From assembly GCA_900753305.1 (NCBI GenBank), contig CAADYR010000031.1, forward strand, positions 1 to 64,000: a DNA stretch of 64,000 bases, written 5' to 3'. This stretch comes from Lachnospiraceae bacterium. Its GTDB lineage: Bacteria > Bacillota > Clostridia > Lachnospirales > Lachnospiraceae. Below the pieces are notes generated by a model. That model saw nothing but the letters and a program-made list of their open reading frames with translations, was not told where the DNA came from and ran no database searches. This document shows positions 16,774-24,809 of this stretch, in pieces. Position 1 is the stretch's first letter. Every line of letters starts with the position of its first letter. Made by a program: the position numbers and the translations under genes.

Positions 16774-17559
16774 ATGTTTTCATTAAAGGTATTAAAAACA
16801 AATGGAGAAACGAAGTTTGTAGAACGTGGTGAGAAAGAGGCCTGTCTGGTAGCAACCTCTGCCTATGAAGAAGGTGACCGCGTGGTATTGGAATACAGTG
16901 GAGAACCGAAATATTTCATGTTTCAGGCAGATGATGCTATGGGAGCATCATTGATCTATGTAACAGGAAACGTAGAGATCAAGGTGCCGTTTGGTGAGTT
17001 GAGGGATGGTTATTCACCTAAGGCATTTATGGGAGAATTGCATTATATCTATGCAAGAGAGGCTTATGAAGAAGAAATTTATGCATATCGTAATCAGGCG
17101 TTGAATGTGTATGATAATCATGATAACAGCAATTCTTATCCACATGCATCTGCCAATGTGGAAACGAGAGGGGAAGCTGTATTTGCAGCCAGAAATGCAA
17201 TAGATGGGGTAAAAGCCAACAGTGCGCATGGTCAGTGGCCGTATGTTTCATGGGGGATCAATCGCAATCCGGATGCTGTACTTCGTATCGATTTTGGACA
17301 TGAAATAGAAACCGACAAGGCGGTCATTTATTTAAGGGCCGATTTTCCACATGATAACTGGTGGAAGGAAGTGACACTGGCTTTTTCTGATGGAAGTACT
17401 GTAGTAGGACAGTTGGAGAAGGCGGCGACGGGGCAGATGATCACCTATCCGAAAAGAACTGTAAGCTGGGTGGAATTAAAAAAATTAATCCCTGCAGAGA
17501 CACAATCCCCGTTCCCGGCATTGACACAGTTGGAAATCTATGGGAAAATATCAAATTAG
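16774..17559 (+). CDS. Cytosolic protein with a discoidin (F5/8 type C)-like domain
   Basis: A protein of about 261 residues without signal peptide or membrane helix. The C-terminal half (about 120-260) resembles a galactose-binding-like beta-sandwich: ARNAIDGVKANSAHGQWPYVSWG, then VLRIDFGHEIETDKAVIYLRADFPHDNWW and a final LEIYGKI strand, as in F5/8 type C and related carbohydrate-binding modules. The N-terminal part is unassigned. No catalytic module is present, so a sugar-sensing or binding role is only a guess. The ATG at 16774 follows AGGGGG. It ends 33 bases before the next gene and may be cotranscribed with it. Confidence 0.68.
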   Translation: MFSLKVLKTNGETKFVERGEKEACLVATSAYEEGDRVVLEYSGEPKYFMFQADDAMGASLIYVTGNVEIKVPFGELRDGYSPKAFMGELHYIYAREAYEEEIYAYRNQALNVYDNHDNSNSYPHASANVETRGEAVFAARNAIDGVKANSAHGQWPYVSWGINRNPDAVLRIDFGHEIETDKAVIYLRADFPHDNWWKEVTLAFSDGSTVVGQLEKAATGQMITYPKRTVSWVELKKLIPAETQSPFPALTQLEIYGKISN

Positions 17560-17592
17560 TTAGTATTAGAACGAAAGGCATGGTTATTTACA

Positions 17593-18384
17593 ATGAACAT
17601 TACAATTACAGGTAATCTTGGAAGTGGCAAATCAAGTATTGGTAAGATACTGAAGGATAAGGGATATGAAATTGTATCTACAGGAAATATCTTCAGACAG
17701 CTTGCCATGGATAAAGGACTTTCTGTCGAGGAGTTTAACAAACAGGTAAATGAGGCAACCAGAAATGGAGATCGTTCTGTTGATAAGATGATCGATGATA
17801 CAACGGCAAAGATTGGTAAAGAGCGTGATAATATCATGTTTGATTCCAGACTTGCCTGGCATTTTGTACCAGACAGCTTCAAAGTGTTTGTTATTACGGA
17901 TATCAATGAAGCCAGCAGACGTGTATTTAATGACAGTGTAAGGGCTAATTCCGAGTCTTATGAGTCACAGGATGCCTGTAAAAAGGCTTTGATCCACAGA
18001 CAGGAGATGGAGTCTGTCAGATTCAGGGAAATCTACAATATAGATTATTATGACATGAGTAATTATAATCTGGTCATTGAAAGTACCAATGCAGCTCCGG
18101 CAGAAATTGCAGAAGAAATTCTCAACAGACTGGAAGAATACAAAAGTGGAAAGTTTGAGAAACTGATGGAGCTTAATCCTTCCTCAATCCACCCAACGAT
18201 GAAAGAAACCGGAGAAGCAGTAGATGGTGTTGTAGCTGTAAATGAAGTAGATGGTGGCTGGTATGTATATAATGGTGCTAAAACATTGGAAGATACAAAA
18301 AAGACCGGTCGCAAATTCGTACCGGTCAAAGTAGTTGGTTCTCACAATTCTGAGAAAAGTTTTATGAATTTCTCTAACATGTAA
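17593..18384 (+). CDS. Cytidylate-kinase-like NTPase with a C-terminal ParB-like extension
   Basis: A 263-residue protein. Residues 1-185 form a P-loop kinase of the CMP-kinase-like type: Walker A GNLGSGKSS (7-15), the NMP-binding STGNIFRQLA (29-38), DSRLAWH (84-90) and a lid-like Arg-rich helix near 107-118. It is closer to the short archaeal-style cytidylate kinases than to bacterial Cmk. Residues about 193-250 form an added domain whose pattern (LNPSSIHPT, then VDGGWYVYNGAK, then GRKFVPVKVVG) resembles a ParB/sulfiredoxin-like fold with a changed active loop. This tail is absent from ordinary CMP kinases. The substrate is unknown. It converges with ansA, with a gap of only two bases. Confidence 0.7.
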   Translation: MNITITGNLGSGKSSIGKILKDKGYEIVSTGNIFRQLAMDKGLSVEEFNKQVNEATRNGDRSVDKMIDDTTAKIGKERDNIMFDSRLAWHFVPDSFKVFVITDINEASRRVFNDSVRANSESYESQDACKKALIHRQEMESVRFREIYNIDYYDMSNYNLVIESTNAAPAEIAEEILNRLEEYKSGKFEKLMELNPSSIHPTMKETGEAVDGVVAVNEVDGGWYVYNGAKTLEDTKKTGRKFVPVKVVGSHNSEKSFMNFSNM

Positions 18385-18386
18385 TC

Positions 18387-19397
18387 TTACACAATAATAT
18401 CATGCATAATTGGTTGATAGAAGAGTCTGCGAATTTCGTCGGGCTCTTTTGTTTGCCCCAGGATCCACATAAGCTTAGTCACGATAGCCTCTGTAGTCAT
18501 GCTGTATGCTTCAATCAGATCATAACGTTCTTTCATATAGTAGCCCACCTGATAGACTGCCATATCACTTCCTTCATGGGGAACCTGTGTGGACATGATG
18601 ATTGTTTTGCCCTTTGCGAGAAAATCATGAATTGCTTCTTCAAAACGGGTATTGCCATAAGAAGGAAGTCCACCGACTCCAAAGCTTTCGATAACAACTG
18701 CATCATAGTGCTCTCCAATATACTGCAGAATATCAGGATTGATACCGGGAATCAGTCTCAGCACGAAGATATTTGGATTCAGATTGTGATAGAACGTTGG
18801 GATTTCTTCCTGAATGATATCTGTAACATAGGGAATTACTTTGTGATTACGTATAATTCCGATTTCAGGGAAATCAATGCTCTGAAAGGCGTTGAAACTT
18901 TTGGTTCTTGTTTTGCGGGAACGGGTTCCCAGTAAGATTTTGTGGTCAAAGAGAATGTGTACACCACAGGCTCCATCATAGGCAGCATAGATGAAAGCAT
19001 CAGACAGATTCTGTCTGGCATCTGATTCCTTATCTGCAATGGATTTTTGCGAGCCGGTAATAACAACAGGCTTGCGATTATTCTGGATCAGGTAAGAGAG
19101 GGCTGCTGCGGTATATGCCATTGTGTCTGTACCATGAGTAATGACGAATGCATCGTATTGATTATAATGAGCTTCTACACACTGTGCCATTGCCAGCCAG
19201 TGTGTGTAATAGATATTTGTACTGTCAATATTGAATAACTGTAATGCATCGATCTGGCAATATTCCCGTACTTCCGGTACATAGTTGATGATTTCTTCAG
19301 AAGTAATGAGAGGTGTCAGACCATTTGGAGTGCTTTTCGATGCAATAGTACCCCCAGTTGCAATTAACAGTATTTTTTTCTTTGTTGTTATTTTCAT
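18387..19397 (-). CDS. ansA: Type I L-asparaginase
   Basis: Hydrolyses asparagine to aspartate and ammonia. The 336-residue protein lacks a signal peptide, as in cytosolic type I enzymes. Active-site motifs are LLIATGGTIASKST (the first catalytic Thr), VITHGTDTMAYTA (second Thr with Asp) and VITGSQKSIADKESDARQNL (catalytic Lys segment). Its ATG overlaps the stop of the upstream SGNH hydrolase gene by four bases (ATGA), so the two are translationally coupled. Confidence 0.95.
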   Translation of the reverse strand: MKITTKKKILLIATGGTIASKSTPNGLTPLITSEEIINYVPEVREYCQIDALQLFNIDSTNIYYTHWLAMAQCVEAHYNQYDAFVITHGTDTMAYTAAALSYLIQNNRKPVVITGSQKSIADKESDARQNLSDAFIYAAYDGACGVHILFDHKILLGTRSRKTRTKSFNAFQSIDFPEIGIIRNHKVIPYVTDIIQEEIPTFYHNLNPNIFVLRLIPGINPDILQYIGEHYDAVVIESFGVGGLPSYGNTRFEEAIHDFLAKGKTIIMSTQVPHEGSDMAVYQVGYYMKERYDLIEAYSMTTEAIVTKLMWILGQTKEPDEIRRLFYQPIMHDIIV

Positions 19398-20326
19398 AAA
19401 GTCATATCCTTATAAGCATAATTTCGAAGTACCTTTACCCATATTGTGTAAGCTGTACTGTTTTCATGAACATATCCATCTGAACTGTATTCAGGGTAGA
19501 TAGCCATATGAGAATTCATCAGGTATTCTGCCAGATTAACAAATCCCCAGCCTTTTGTTTCACAGCTTGTCTGCATCAGACTGTTTGCTTTTTGAATAGA
19601 AGCATTATTCAGTTGCCCTGACTGTGCTGTTTCAATGATACAGGGGATAGATATCACATAGATAGATACCTGAGGGCTTTTTGCCAGAATCCGCCCAATC
19701 AGTGTTTCCATATCATTTACGTACTGGGATGGGGTAGAGCCGACCAGATCATTCATGCCAAAACAGATAAATACTTTTTCAACATCTGTCATCTGCGATA
19801 TGGAATCTTCGATATACTGCACTTTTCCGTTGTAGGAAGGCATTACTTTTGCATGGGAAGTCAGTGCATTGGATGAAAGAGCTATTTTAGCAGAACAGCT
19901 TGTCTTTGCCAGAAAATGGGTAGTATCAGATGCCATTGTATTCGAATGGGCTTGACAGTAATTTGAAAAACCTACAGTAAGAGAGTCTCCAACAAATACT
20001 GTGTGCTCGAAGAAATTATCATAATCAGCATCCTGATATAGTGAAGCAGGAGATGCCTGTGCCTGAGTCAGACTTTGCACTAATGGGAGAGCAATTGGCT
20101 GAATTGAAGATTCTTCCGCAGGTATTTGCTCCTGTTCAGAATACCCGGCTGCGATCAGTTCTTCCTCATCAGGTTCTGCAATTGTTTTCTGACCGTCTGG
20201 TATATCCCTGAGAGTCTTGGCATATACTGATGATGAGGCGCATACGTATGTGAGTAGAATCAGTACAAGAGCAACGCCGGTTATTTTCTTCTTTTTAAAT
20301 ATTTTTTTTGACATATTAATAATCAT
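19394..20326 (-). CDS. Exported SGNH/GDSL-type hydrolase
   Basis: A 310-residue protein with an N-terminal hydrophobic segment (about 16-34), either an uncleaved anchor or a signal peptide, and an acidic linker to about residue 100. The SGNH core carries FVGDSL (block I, catalytic Ser), a glycine in block II, FGMNDLV (block III, Asn) and DGYVHENSTAY (block V, Asp and His). These enzymes remove acetyl or other ester groups from cell-wall glycans, but the substrate here is unknown. Either the ATG at 20326 or the one four codons later could be used. First gene of a coupled pair with asparaginase. Confidence 0.85.
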   Translation of the reverse strand: MIINMSKKIFKKKKITGVALVLILLTYVCASSSVYAKTLRDIPDGQKTIAEPDEEELIAAGYSEQEQIPAEESSIQPIALPLVQSLTQAQASPASLYQDADYDNFFEHTVFVGDSLTVGFSNYCQAHSNTMASDTTHFLAKTSCSAKIALSSNALTSHAKVMPSYNGKVQYIEDSISQMTDVEKVFICFGMNDLVGSTPSQYVNDMETLIGRILAKSPQVSIYVISIPCIIETAQSGQLNNASIQKANSLMQTSCETKGWGFVNLAEYLMNSHMAIYPEYSSDGYVHENSTAYTIWVKVLRNYAYKDMTL

Positions 20327-20436
20327 GCCTTTCTACAATCTGCAAACTTGGAACCAATGGTACGTGGTTGTCACTGTTTTGGGATACATTTTTGCGTATA
20401 CGGAACTGCGTCAGGAAAGTATCCGTAAACACAGAT

Positions 20437-20465
20437 ATTATATATGTAGATTATTGTTTAGACAA
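20437..20465 (-). promoter_or_regulatory. Minus-strand promoter of the SGNH-ansA pair
   Basis: On the minus strand, TTGTCT (20465-20460), a 17-base spacer and perfect TATAAT (20442-20437), about 110 bases before the SGNH start codon. Confidence 0.7.
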
Positions 20466-20624
20466 TAGTTTGGTCAAAAATAATAGCATGTTCTGTCGAC
20501 ACAATTATACATAAAAACACAAAATATAACACAATAAAACATAATATAAGAAAAATAATCAAAATATACTTTATTTACTCTTCAAAATGTCGTACAATAA
20601 TAAAAGGAAATGGGGGAATGTAAC

Positions 20625-20819
20625 ATGGAAGTTATGAAGCGAATGTCTGTATATTATTGCAGAAAATGTGGAACTTTGGACTATGCCGATGGTGCATGTC
20701 CTAAATGTGGAAATAAGGATATTGTCAGAGCGGAAGAGGACTTTCTGACGGGGTATGTAATGAACCTCCAAATGAAACATTCTTCTTATCTGTATGAAAA
20801 TAATAACCGAATCAAATAG
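20625..20819 (+). CDS. Small double-CxxC zinc-ribbon protein
   Basis: A 64-residue protein with two knuckles, CRKCG and CPKCG, separated by ten residues (TLDYADGACP region), then a polar tail. Such rubredoxin-like or zinc-ribbon miniproteins are common in Clostridia; the metal may be zinc or iron and the role is unknown. GGGGG lies upstream of the ATG at 20625; an ATG five codons earlier is part of that ribosome site. A strong terminator follows, so it is a single-gene unit between two divergently arranged neighbours. Confidence 0.75.
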   Translation: MEVMKRMSVYYCRKCGTLDYADGACPKCGNKDIVRAEEDFLTGYVMNLQMKHSSYLYENNNRIK

Positions 20820-20842
20820 AAAATGTGTGCATGATGGAAAGC

Positions 20843-20870
20843 CGGTATTGCTGTACAATACCGTTTTTTT
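20843..20870 (+). terminator. Rho-independent terminator after the small zinc-ribbon gene
   Basis: CGGTATTG (20843-20850) and CAATACCG (20856-20863) with a 5-base loop and seven T. Confidence 0.93.
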
Positions 20871-20901
20871 ATGTTATCTAAATATAAATTAACTGATAAT
20901 A

Positions 20902-20930
20902 TTGACTATTGTTCTAATAAGATATAAAAT
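20902..20930 (+). promoter_or_regulatory. Sigma-A promoter of the cheA cluster
   Basis: TTGACT (20902-20907), a 17-base spacer and TAAAAT (20925-20930), 50 bases before the cheA start. It starts 31 bases after the preceding terminator. It is a housekeeping-type promoter rather than a flagellar sigma-D one. Confidence 0.75.
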
Positions 20931-20980
20931 TATAAGTGGATTTTAATGCATTTGATGAATGAGTGGAAGGGGTGCCTGAC

Positions 20981-23077
20981 ATGGCGGATGATTTCAATGC
21001 AGATAACATGCTGGACATGTATCTATACGAGAATGGTCAGTTATTGGAACAATTGGAAGAGATAGTTCTTGAAAATAAGGACGAAGAAGCTTTCGATGAA
21101 AATAATATTAATGAGATATTCAGGATCATGCATACAATAAAAGGCTCTTCAGGCGTTATGAAATATGATAATATCATGAAAACTTCTCATAAGCTGGAAG
21201 ATATTTTTTATTTTCTCAGGGAAAACCGCAACGTAGAAGAGCATCATATGGAACTTACAGAGATTATCTTTCAGGTATTGGATTTTATAAACGGAGAGAT
21301 GGATAAAATCAGGGATGGCAATGATCCTGATGGGGAAAATACAGATCTGATCGATAAAATGCAGAAGTTCCTTGATAAACTGAAATCAAAAGAAGAACAG
21401 ACAGGATCTTCCAATATTACGCTTGGACCTAATCAGTTCTATATTGCACCCCAGGTATCCGGAGAGGACAAGTTCTTCAGAGTGCGGATTACCTATCTGG
21501 CAGATACGCAGATGTGTAATCTAAGAGCTTATTCAGCAGTTTACGCAATAAAGGAAGTAACGGAAGATGTACATTACTCGCCGGAAGATATTCTGACGAA
21601 TGAAGCTTCCGGCGAGGAAATTCTTAAACAGGGATTTCTGATGCTGATCCATGGCAATTTCACAGAGGAAAAACTCCGTAATATGCTGGATACAACACCG
21701 GAGATAGACCATATTGATATTTCTGAGTGTGATAAGAGTGAGTTCGATAGTGGATTTGTACCATTAGAAGCTCCTTCGTCGCAACCGGTTGAATCTGCAC
21801 ATGCAGATAATAAGGCTGAGTCAGAACCACAGCCTGGTGATTATGTTATCCAGAAGGAAGCAGGAAAAGCGAAGCAGATAACCAGAACCAAAAAGAAGAA
21901 AGAACATAAACAGTCCTTTATGAGCGTCAATATTGATAAGATGAATCTATTGATGAATCTTATGGGAGAAATGGTGATAGCAGAATCTGTAGTATTACAG
22001 AATCCTGATTTACAGGTACCGGGACTGGATTTAAGTAATTTTCAGAAGGCGGCAGCGCAGATGTCCAAAATAACGACAGAAATGCAGGAACTGATCATGT
22101 CTATGCGTATGATGCCTTTGACTAATACATTCCAGAAAATGAACAGAACAGTATTTGATGTATCAAGAAAACTGGGAAAAGATATTGAGTTTGAAATGAT
22201 CGGTGATACAACAGAGGTAGATAAAAATATTATTGAAACAATATCAGATCCTTTGATGCATCTGGTCAGAAATGCAGTGGATCATGGTATTGAAACAAAA
22301 GAGGAACGACTTGCCAGTGGTAAGACAGAGAAAGCCAGGGTAACTCTGGAAGCAAAGAATGAAGGCGGCAAAGTCTGGATATCTGTAAGCGATAATGGTA
22401 AGGGACTTAACCGAAAAAAATTATATAAAAAGGCGTGGGAAAATGGCATTCTGCCGGATAACAGGGTAGAAAGTGACTATACCGATAAAGAGATATTCCA
22501 GTTTATTACTTATCCGGGATTTTCAACAAAAGAGCAGGTAACGGAGTATTCCGGCCGTGGCGTTGGAATGGACGTGGTAGTCAAAAACATACAGAAGATA
22601 GGCGGAGTACTGGATATTGAATCTGTGGAAGGTCAAGGCAGTACCATGACTATGAAGATACCGCTTACTATGGCTATTATAGATGGCATAGTTATGCAGA
22701 ACGGTAATACGAAATTTGTAATGGAAACGTCTGCGATCAAAGAATTTATCCATGTTACAGAAGATAAAGTGATCCATGAACCAAGTGGTGAAGAGTATGT
22801 TATGATACGGGGCGAATGTTACCCTATTCTCAGACTGAGTCAGAAGTATCATCTTGAAGATTCTGTAAAAAGTGTGGAGGAAGGTGTTATGCTTTTACTG
22901 GAATACGAAGGAACTTCGATGTGTGTACTGATCGATGAACTGATCGGAACACAGGAAATCGTGGTAAAACCAATTCCTTCCTATGTGAAAAAGGTGCATG
23001 GCATATCTGGCTGTACGCAGCTTGGAGATGGCAGTATAGCACTGATACTGGATGTCAGCGGACTTATGCAGGATTAG
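20981..23077 (+). CDS. cheA: Chemotaxis-type histidine kinase CheA
   Basis: Sensor kinase of chemosensory arrays, about 698 residues. The order is: P1 Hpt domain with phospho-acceptor His51 in MHTIKGSSG; a middle region (about 145-260) that may be a P2-like response-regulator docking part; an acidic/basic linker; P3 dimerisation (near 325-390); P4 ATPase with HLVRNAVDHGIE (N box), VSDNGKG (G1) and SGRGVGMDVV (G2); and P5 CheW-like domain at the C-terminus. The kinase looks active. I start at the ATG at 20981 after AAGGGG. No cheY, cheW, cheB, cheR or receptor gene is nearby, so the partners are elsewhere or the cluster serves something other than swimming. Confidence 0.93.
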   Translation: MADDFNADNMLDMYLYENGQLLEQLEEIVLENKDEEAFDENNINEIFRIMHTIKGSSGVMKYDNIMKTSHKLEDIFYFLRENRNVEEHHMELTEIIFQVLDFINGEMDKIRDGNDPDGENTDLIDKMQKFLDKLKSKEEQTGSSNITLGPNQFYIAPQVSGEDKFFRVRITYLADTQMCNLRAYSAVYAIKEVTEDVHYSPEDILTNEASGEEILKQGFLMLIHGNFTEEKLRNMLDTTPEIDHIDISECDKSEFDSGFVPLEAPSSQPVESAHADNKAESEPQPGDYVIQKEAGKAKQITRTKKKKEHKQSFMSVNIDKMNLLMNLMGEMVIAESVVLQNPDLQVPGLDLSNFQKAAAQMSKITTEMQELIMSMRMMPLTNTFQKMNRTVFDVSRKLGKDIEFEMIGDTTEVDKNIIETISDPLMHLVRNAVDHGIETKEERLASGKTEKARVTLEAKNEGGKVWISVSDNGKGLNRKKLYKKAWENGILPDNRVESDYTDKEIFQFITYPGFSTKEQVTEYSGRGVGMDVVVKNIQKIGGVLDIESVEGQGSTMTMKIPLTMAIIDGIVMQNGNTKFVMETSAIKEFIHVTEDKVIHEPSGEEYVMIRGECYPILRLSQKYHLEDSVKSVEEGVMLLLEYEGTSMCVLIDELIGTQEIVVKPIPSYVKKVHGISGCTQLGDGSIALILDVSGLMQD

Positions 23078-23116
23078 AAAACAGTTCACAGGTTGTTGAA
23101 AGGCAAGGTTATTAAT

Positions 23117-23467
23117 ATGGATCAGCAGATTAAAGATAAGCTGGAACAGAATGGATTTGATATAGAAGGTGCGATGAAACGTTTTCTGAACAATGAGGCA
23201 TTATATAAGCAGTGCCTTGATAAATTTCTCAAAGATCAAAGCTATGAGGAACTTAAACTTGCATTATCAGCAGAAGATTGCAAAGGAGCTTTTCACGCTG
23301 CACATACAATGAAGGGGTTTGTATCAAACCTGGGAATGAACAGACTTTACGAGGCAGTATGCCCGGTAGTAGAGAAACTCAGGATACTTGATATAAATGT
23401 TACGGAGGAAATGAAAAATCTTGATACAGTGTATCAGGAAACCTGTCAACTGATTGAACAATTATAA
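23117..23467 (+). CDS. Stand-alone histidine phosphotransfer (Hpt) domain protein
   Basis: A 116-residue all-helical protein with the Hpt signature AAHTMKGFVSNLG; His63 is the phospho-acceptor. It probably relays phosphate between the neighbouring kinases and response regulators, although the partner cannot be read from the sequence. It starts 39 bases after cheA, in the same orientation and with a GGCAAGG site, and is likely cotranscribed. Confidence 0.88.
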   Translation: MDQQIKDKLEQNGFDIEGAMKRFLNNEALYKQCLDKFLKDQSYEELKLALSAEDCKGAFHAAHTMKGFVSNLGMNRLYEAVCPVVEKLRILDINVTEEMKNLDTVYQETCQLIEQL

Positions 23468-23492
23468 GGCAAAAAATGGAGGCATAAATCAC

Positions 23493-24071
23493 ATGGCAGA
23501 TAAAGAAGAGTGGAGTGTAGACGGTTATCAGTTTGGATCAGCAAAAGATGCATCACAGGCAAAATCGGAGTTGTTAAAAATTCAGAAACTTGAAGACAAA
23601 ATGGACTATAGAAATCCACATATGATCTATATGGTCTATCATAAGGCGATTGAGAACAGAATATTTAAAACTCCGGTCGGATATGAATATTTACGTAAGT
23701 TACAGAAACATTTAAAAGAGAATCCGCTGATCAGAGAGCCTGTGCAGGATGTACCGGTTAATAATGTTTACAGCTTACGTGACAGTACCAATCCGGCGGT
23801 GGAAAAGGTAAAGGCATCCACAAAACCGAAAAAGAAAGAACCAAAGAAGCAGAAAGATTTTTTTACCAGAACGACCTCTATCTGTCTGAATATTGTACTG
23901 GCTATTCTGGTGGTTGTTATGTTCATTATTTCCACAACAGGAAGCCGTCCTACGATATTGAATTATGAGAAAGCAATACAGAACAGATATGCTACATGGG
24001 AACAGGAACTGAATGATCGTGAATCAGCAGTACGGGAAAAAGAGCGTGAACTGATGCTTGATGAAAAGTAG
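23493..24071 (+). CDS. Single-pass membrane protein with coiled-coil tail, unknown
   Basis: About 192 residues. A soluble N-terminal part (1-105) is rich in charged and aromatic residues, with no motif I recognise. A Lys/Pro-rich stretch (about 108-128) precedes one membrane helix (about 134-154) and a short charged coiled-coil tail ending ELNDRESAVREKERELML. By the positive-inside rule, the basic N-terminal part would be cytosolic and the tail outside. GGAGG lies before the ATG. Being in the cheA transcription unit, it may act as a membrane tether or sensor for the cluster. Confidence 0.7.
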   Translation: MADKEEWSVDGYQFGSAKDASQAKSELLKIQKLEDKMDYRNPHMIYMVYHKAIENRIFKTPVGYEYLRKLQKHLKENPLIREPVQDVPVNNVYSLRDSTNPAVEKVKASTKPKKKEPKKQKDFFTRTTSICLNIVLAILVVVMFIISTTGSRPTILNYEKAIQNRYATWEQELNDRESAVREKERELMLDEK

Positions 24072-24133
24072 GCAAAGTTGTTCACATTTTTATCATAAAA
24101 ATATGATATGATAATCTTTGGAGGTACGGTAGC

Positions 24134-24808
24134 ATGAATAAATTAAAGATATTGGTAGTTGATGATGAAAGCAGGATGAGGAAGCTTGTACGTGACTTCC
24201 TTGAAAAACAGAACTTTGATGTGCTGGAAGCTGGAGATGGAAGCGAAGCACTGGATATTTTTTTTGAACATCAGGATATTGCACTGATCATTCTGGATGT
24301 TATGATGCCTAAAATGGATGGATGGCAGGTATGCAGGGAAGTGAGAGGGTATTCTAAGGTTCCTATTATCATGCTGACTGCAAGAAGCGATGAGAGAGAT
24401 GAACTTCAGGGATTTGAACTTGGAGTAGATGAGTATATATCCAAACCATTTAGTCCTAAAATTCTGGTTGCAAGAGTAGAAGCTATTCTGAGAAGGACCA
24501 ATCAGGTAAGTGACGAGGAGGCTCTGGAATATGGTGGGATTGCTATAGATAAAGCAGCACATGTTGTAACGATTGATGGAAATCCTGTAGACCTTAGCTA
24601 TAAGGAATTTGAATTACTGTCCTATTTTATGGAGAATAAAGGAATTGCCCTTTCCCGTGAGAAAATTCTTAACAGTGTCTGGAATTATGATTACTTTGGA
24701 GATGCCAGAACAATTGACACGCATGTCAAAAAGTTAAGAAGTAAACTGGGAGAGAAAGGCGAACTGATCAAGACCGTATGGGGTATGGGTTACAAGTTCG
24801 AGGTGTGA
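24134..24808 (+). CDS. OmpR/PhoB-family response regulator
   Basis: A 224-residue transcription factor. The receiver domain (1-115) has VVDDE, phospho-acceptor Asp55 in LDVMMPKMDGW and the conserved Lys in SKPF. A winged-helix DNA-binding domain (about 128-224) shows the OmpR pattern LSYKEFELLSYFMENKG, then RTIDTHVKKLRSKLG and the final wing VWGMGYKFEV. It forms a pair with the kinase that starts one base after its stop. The target genes are unknown; the pst operon 16 kb away has Pho-box-like repeats, but nothing links the two directly. Confidence 0.95.
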   Translation: MNKLKILVVDDESRMRKLVRDFLEKQNFDVLEAGDGSEALDIFFEHQDIALIILDVMMPKMDGWQVCREVRGYSKVPIIMLTARSDERDELQGFELGVDEYISKPFSPKILVARVEAILRRTNQVSDEEALEYGGIAIDKAAHVVTIDGNPVDLSYKEFELLSYFMENKGIALSREKILNSVWNYDYFGDARTIDTHVKKLRSKLGEKGELIKTVWGMGYKFEV

Positions 24809-24809
24809 T

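Noticed and set aside
20217..20468. Plus-strand reading frame of 83 codons opposite the SGNH gene
   Set aside because: It overlaps the 5' end and promoter of the SGNH hydrolase in antisense, has no ribosome site and an implausible composition.
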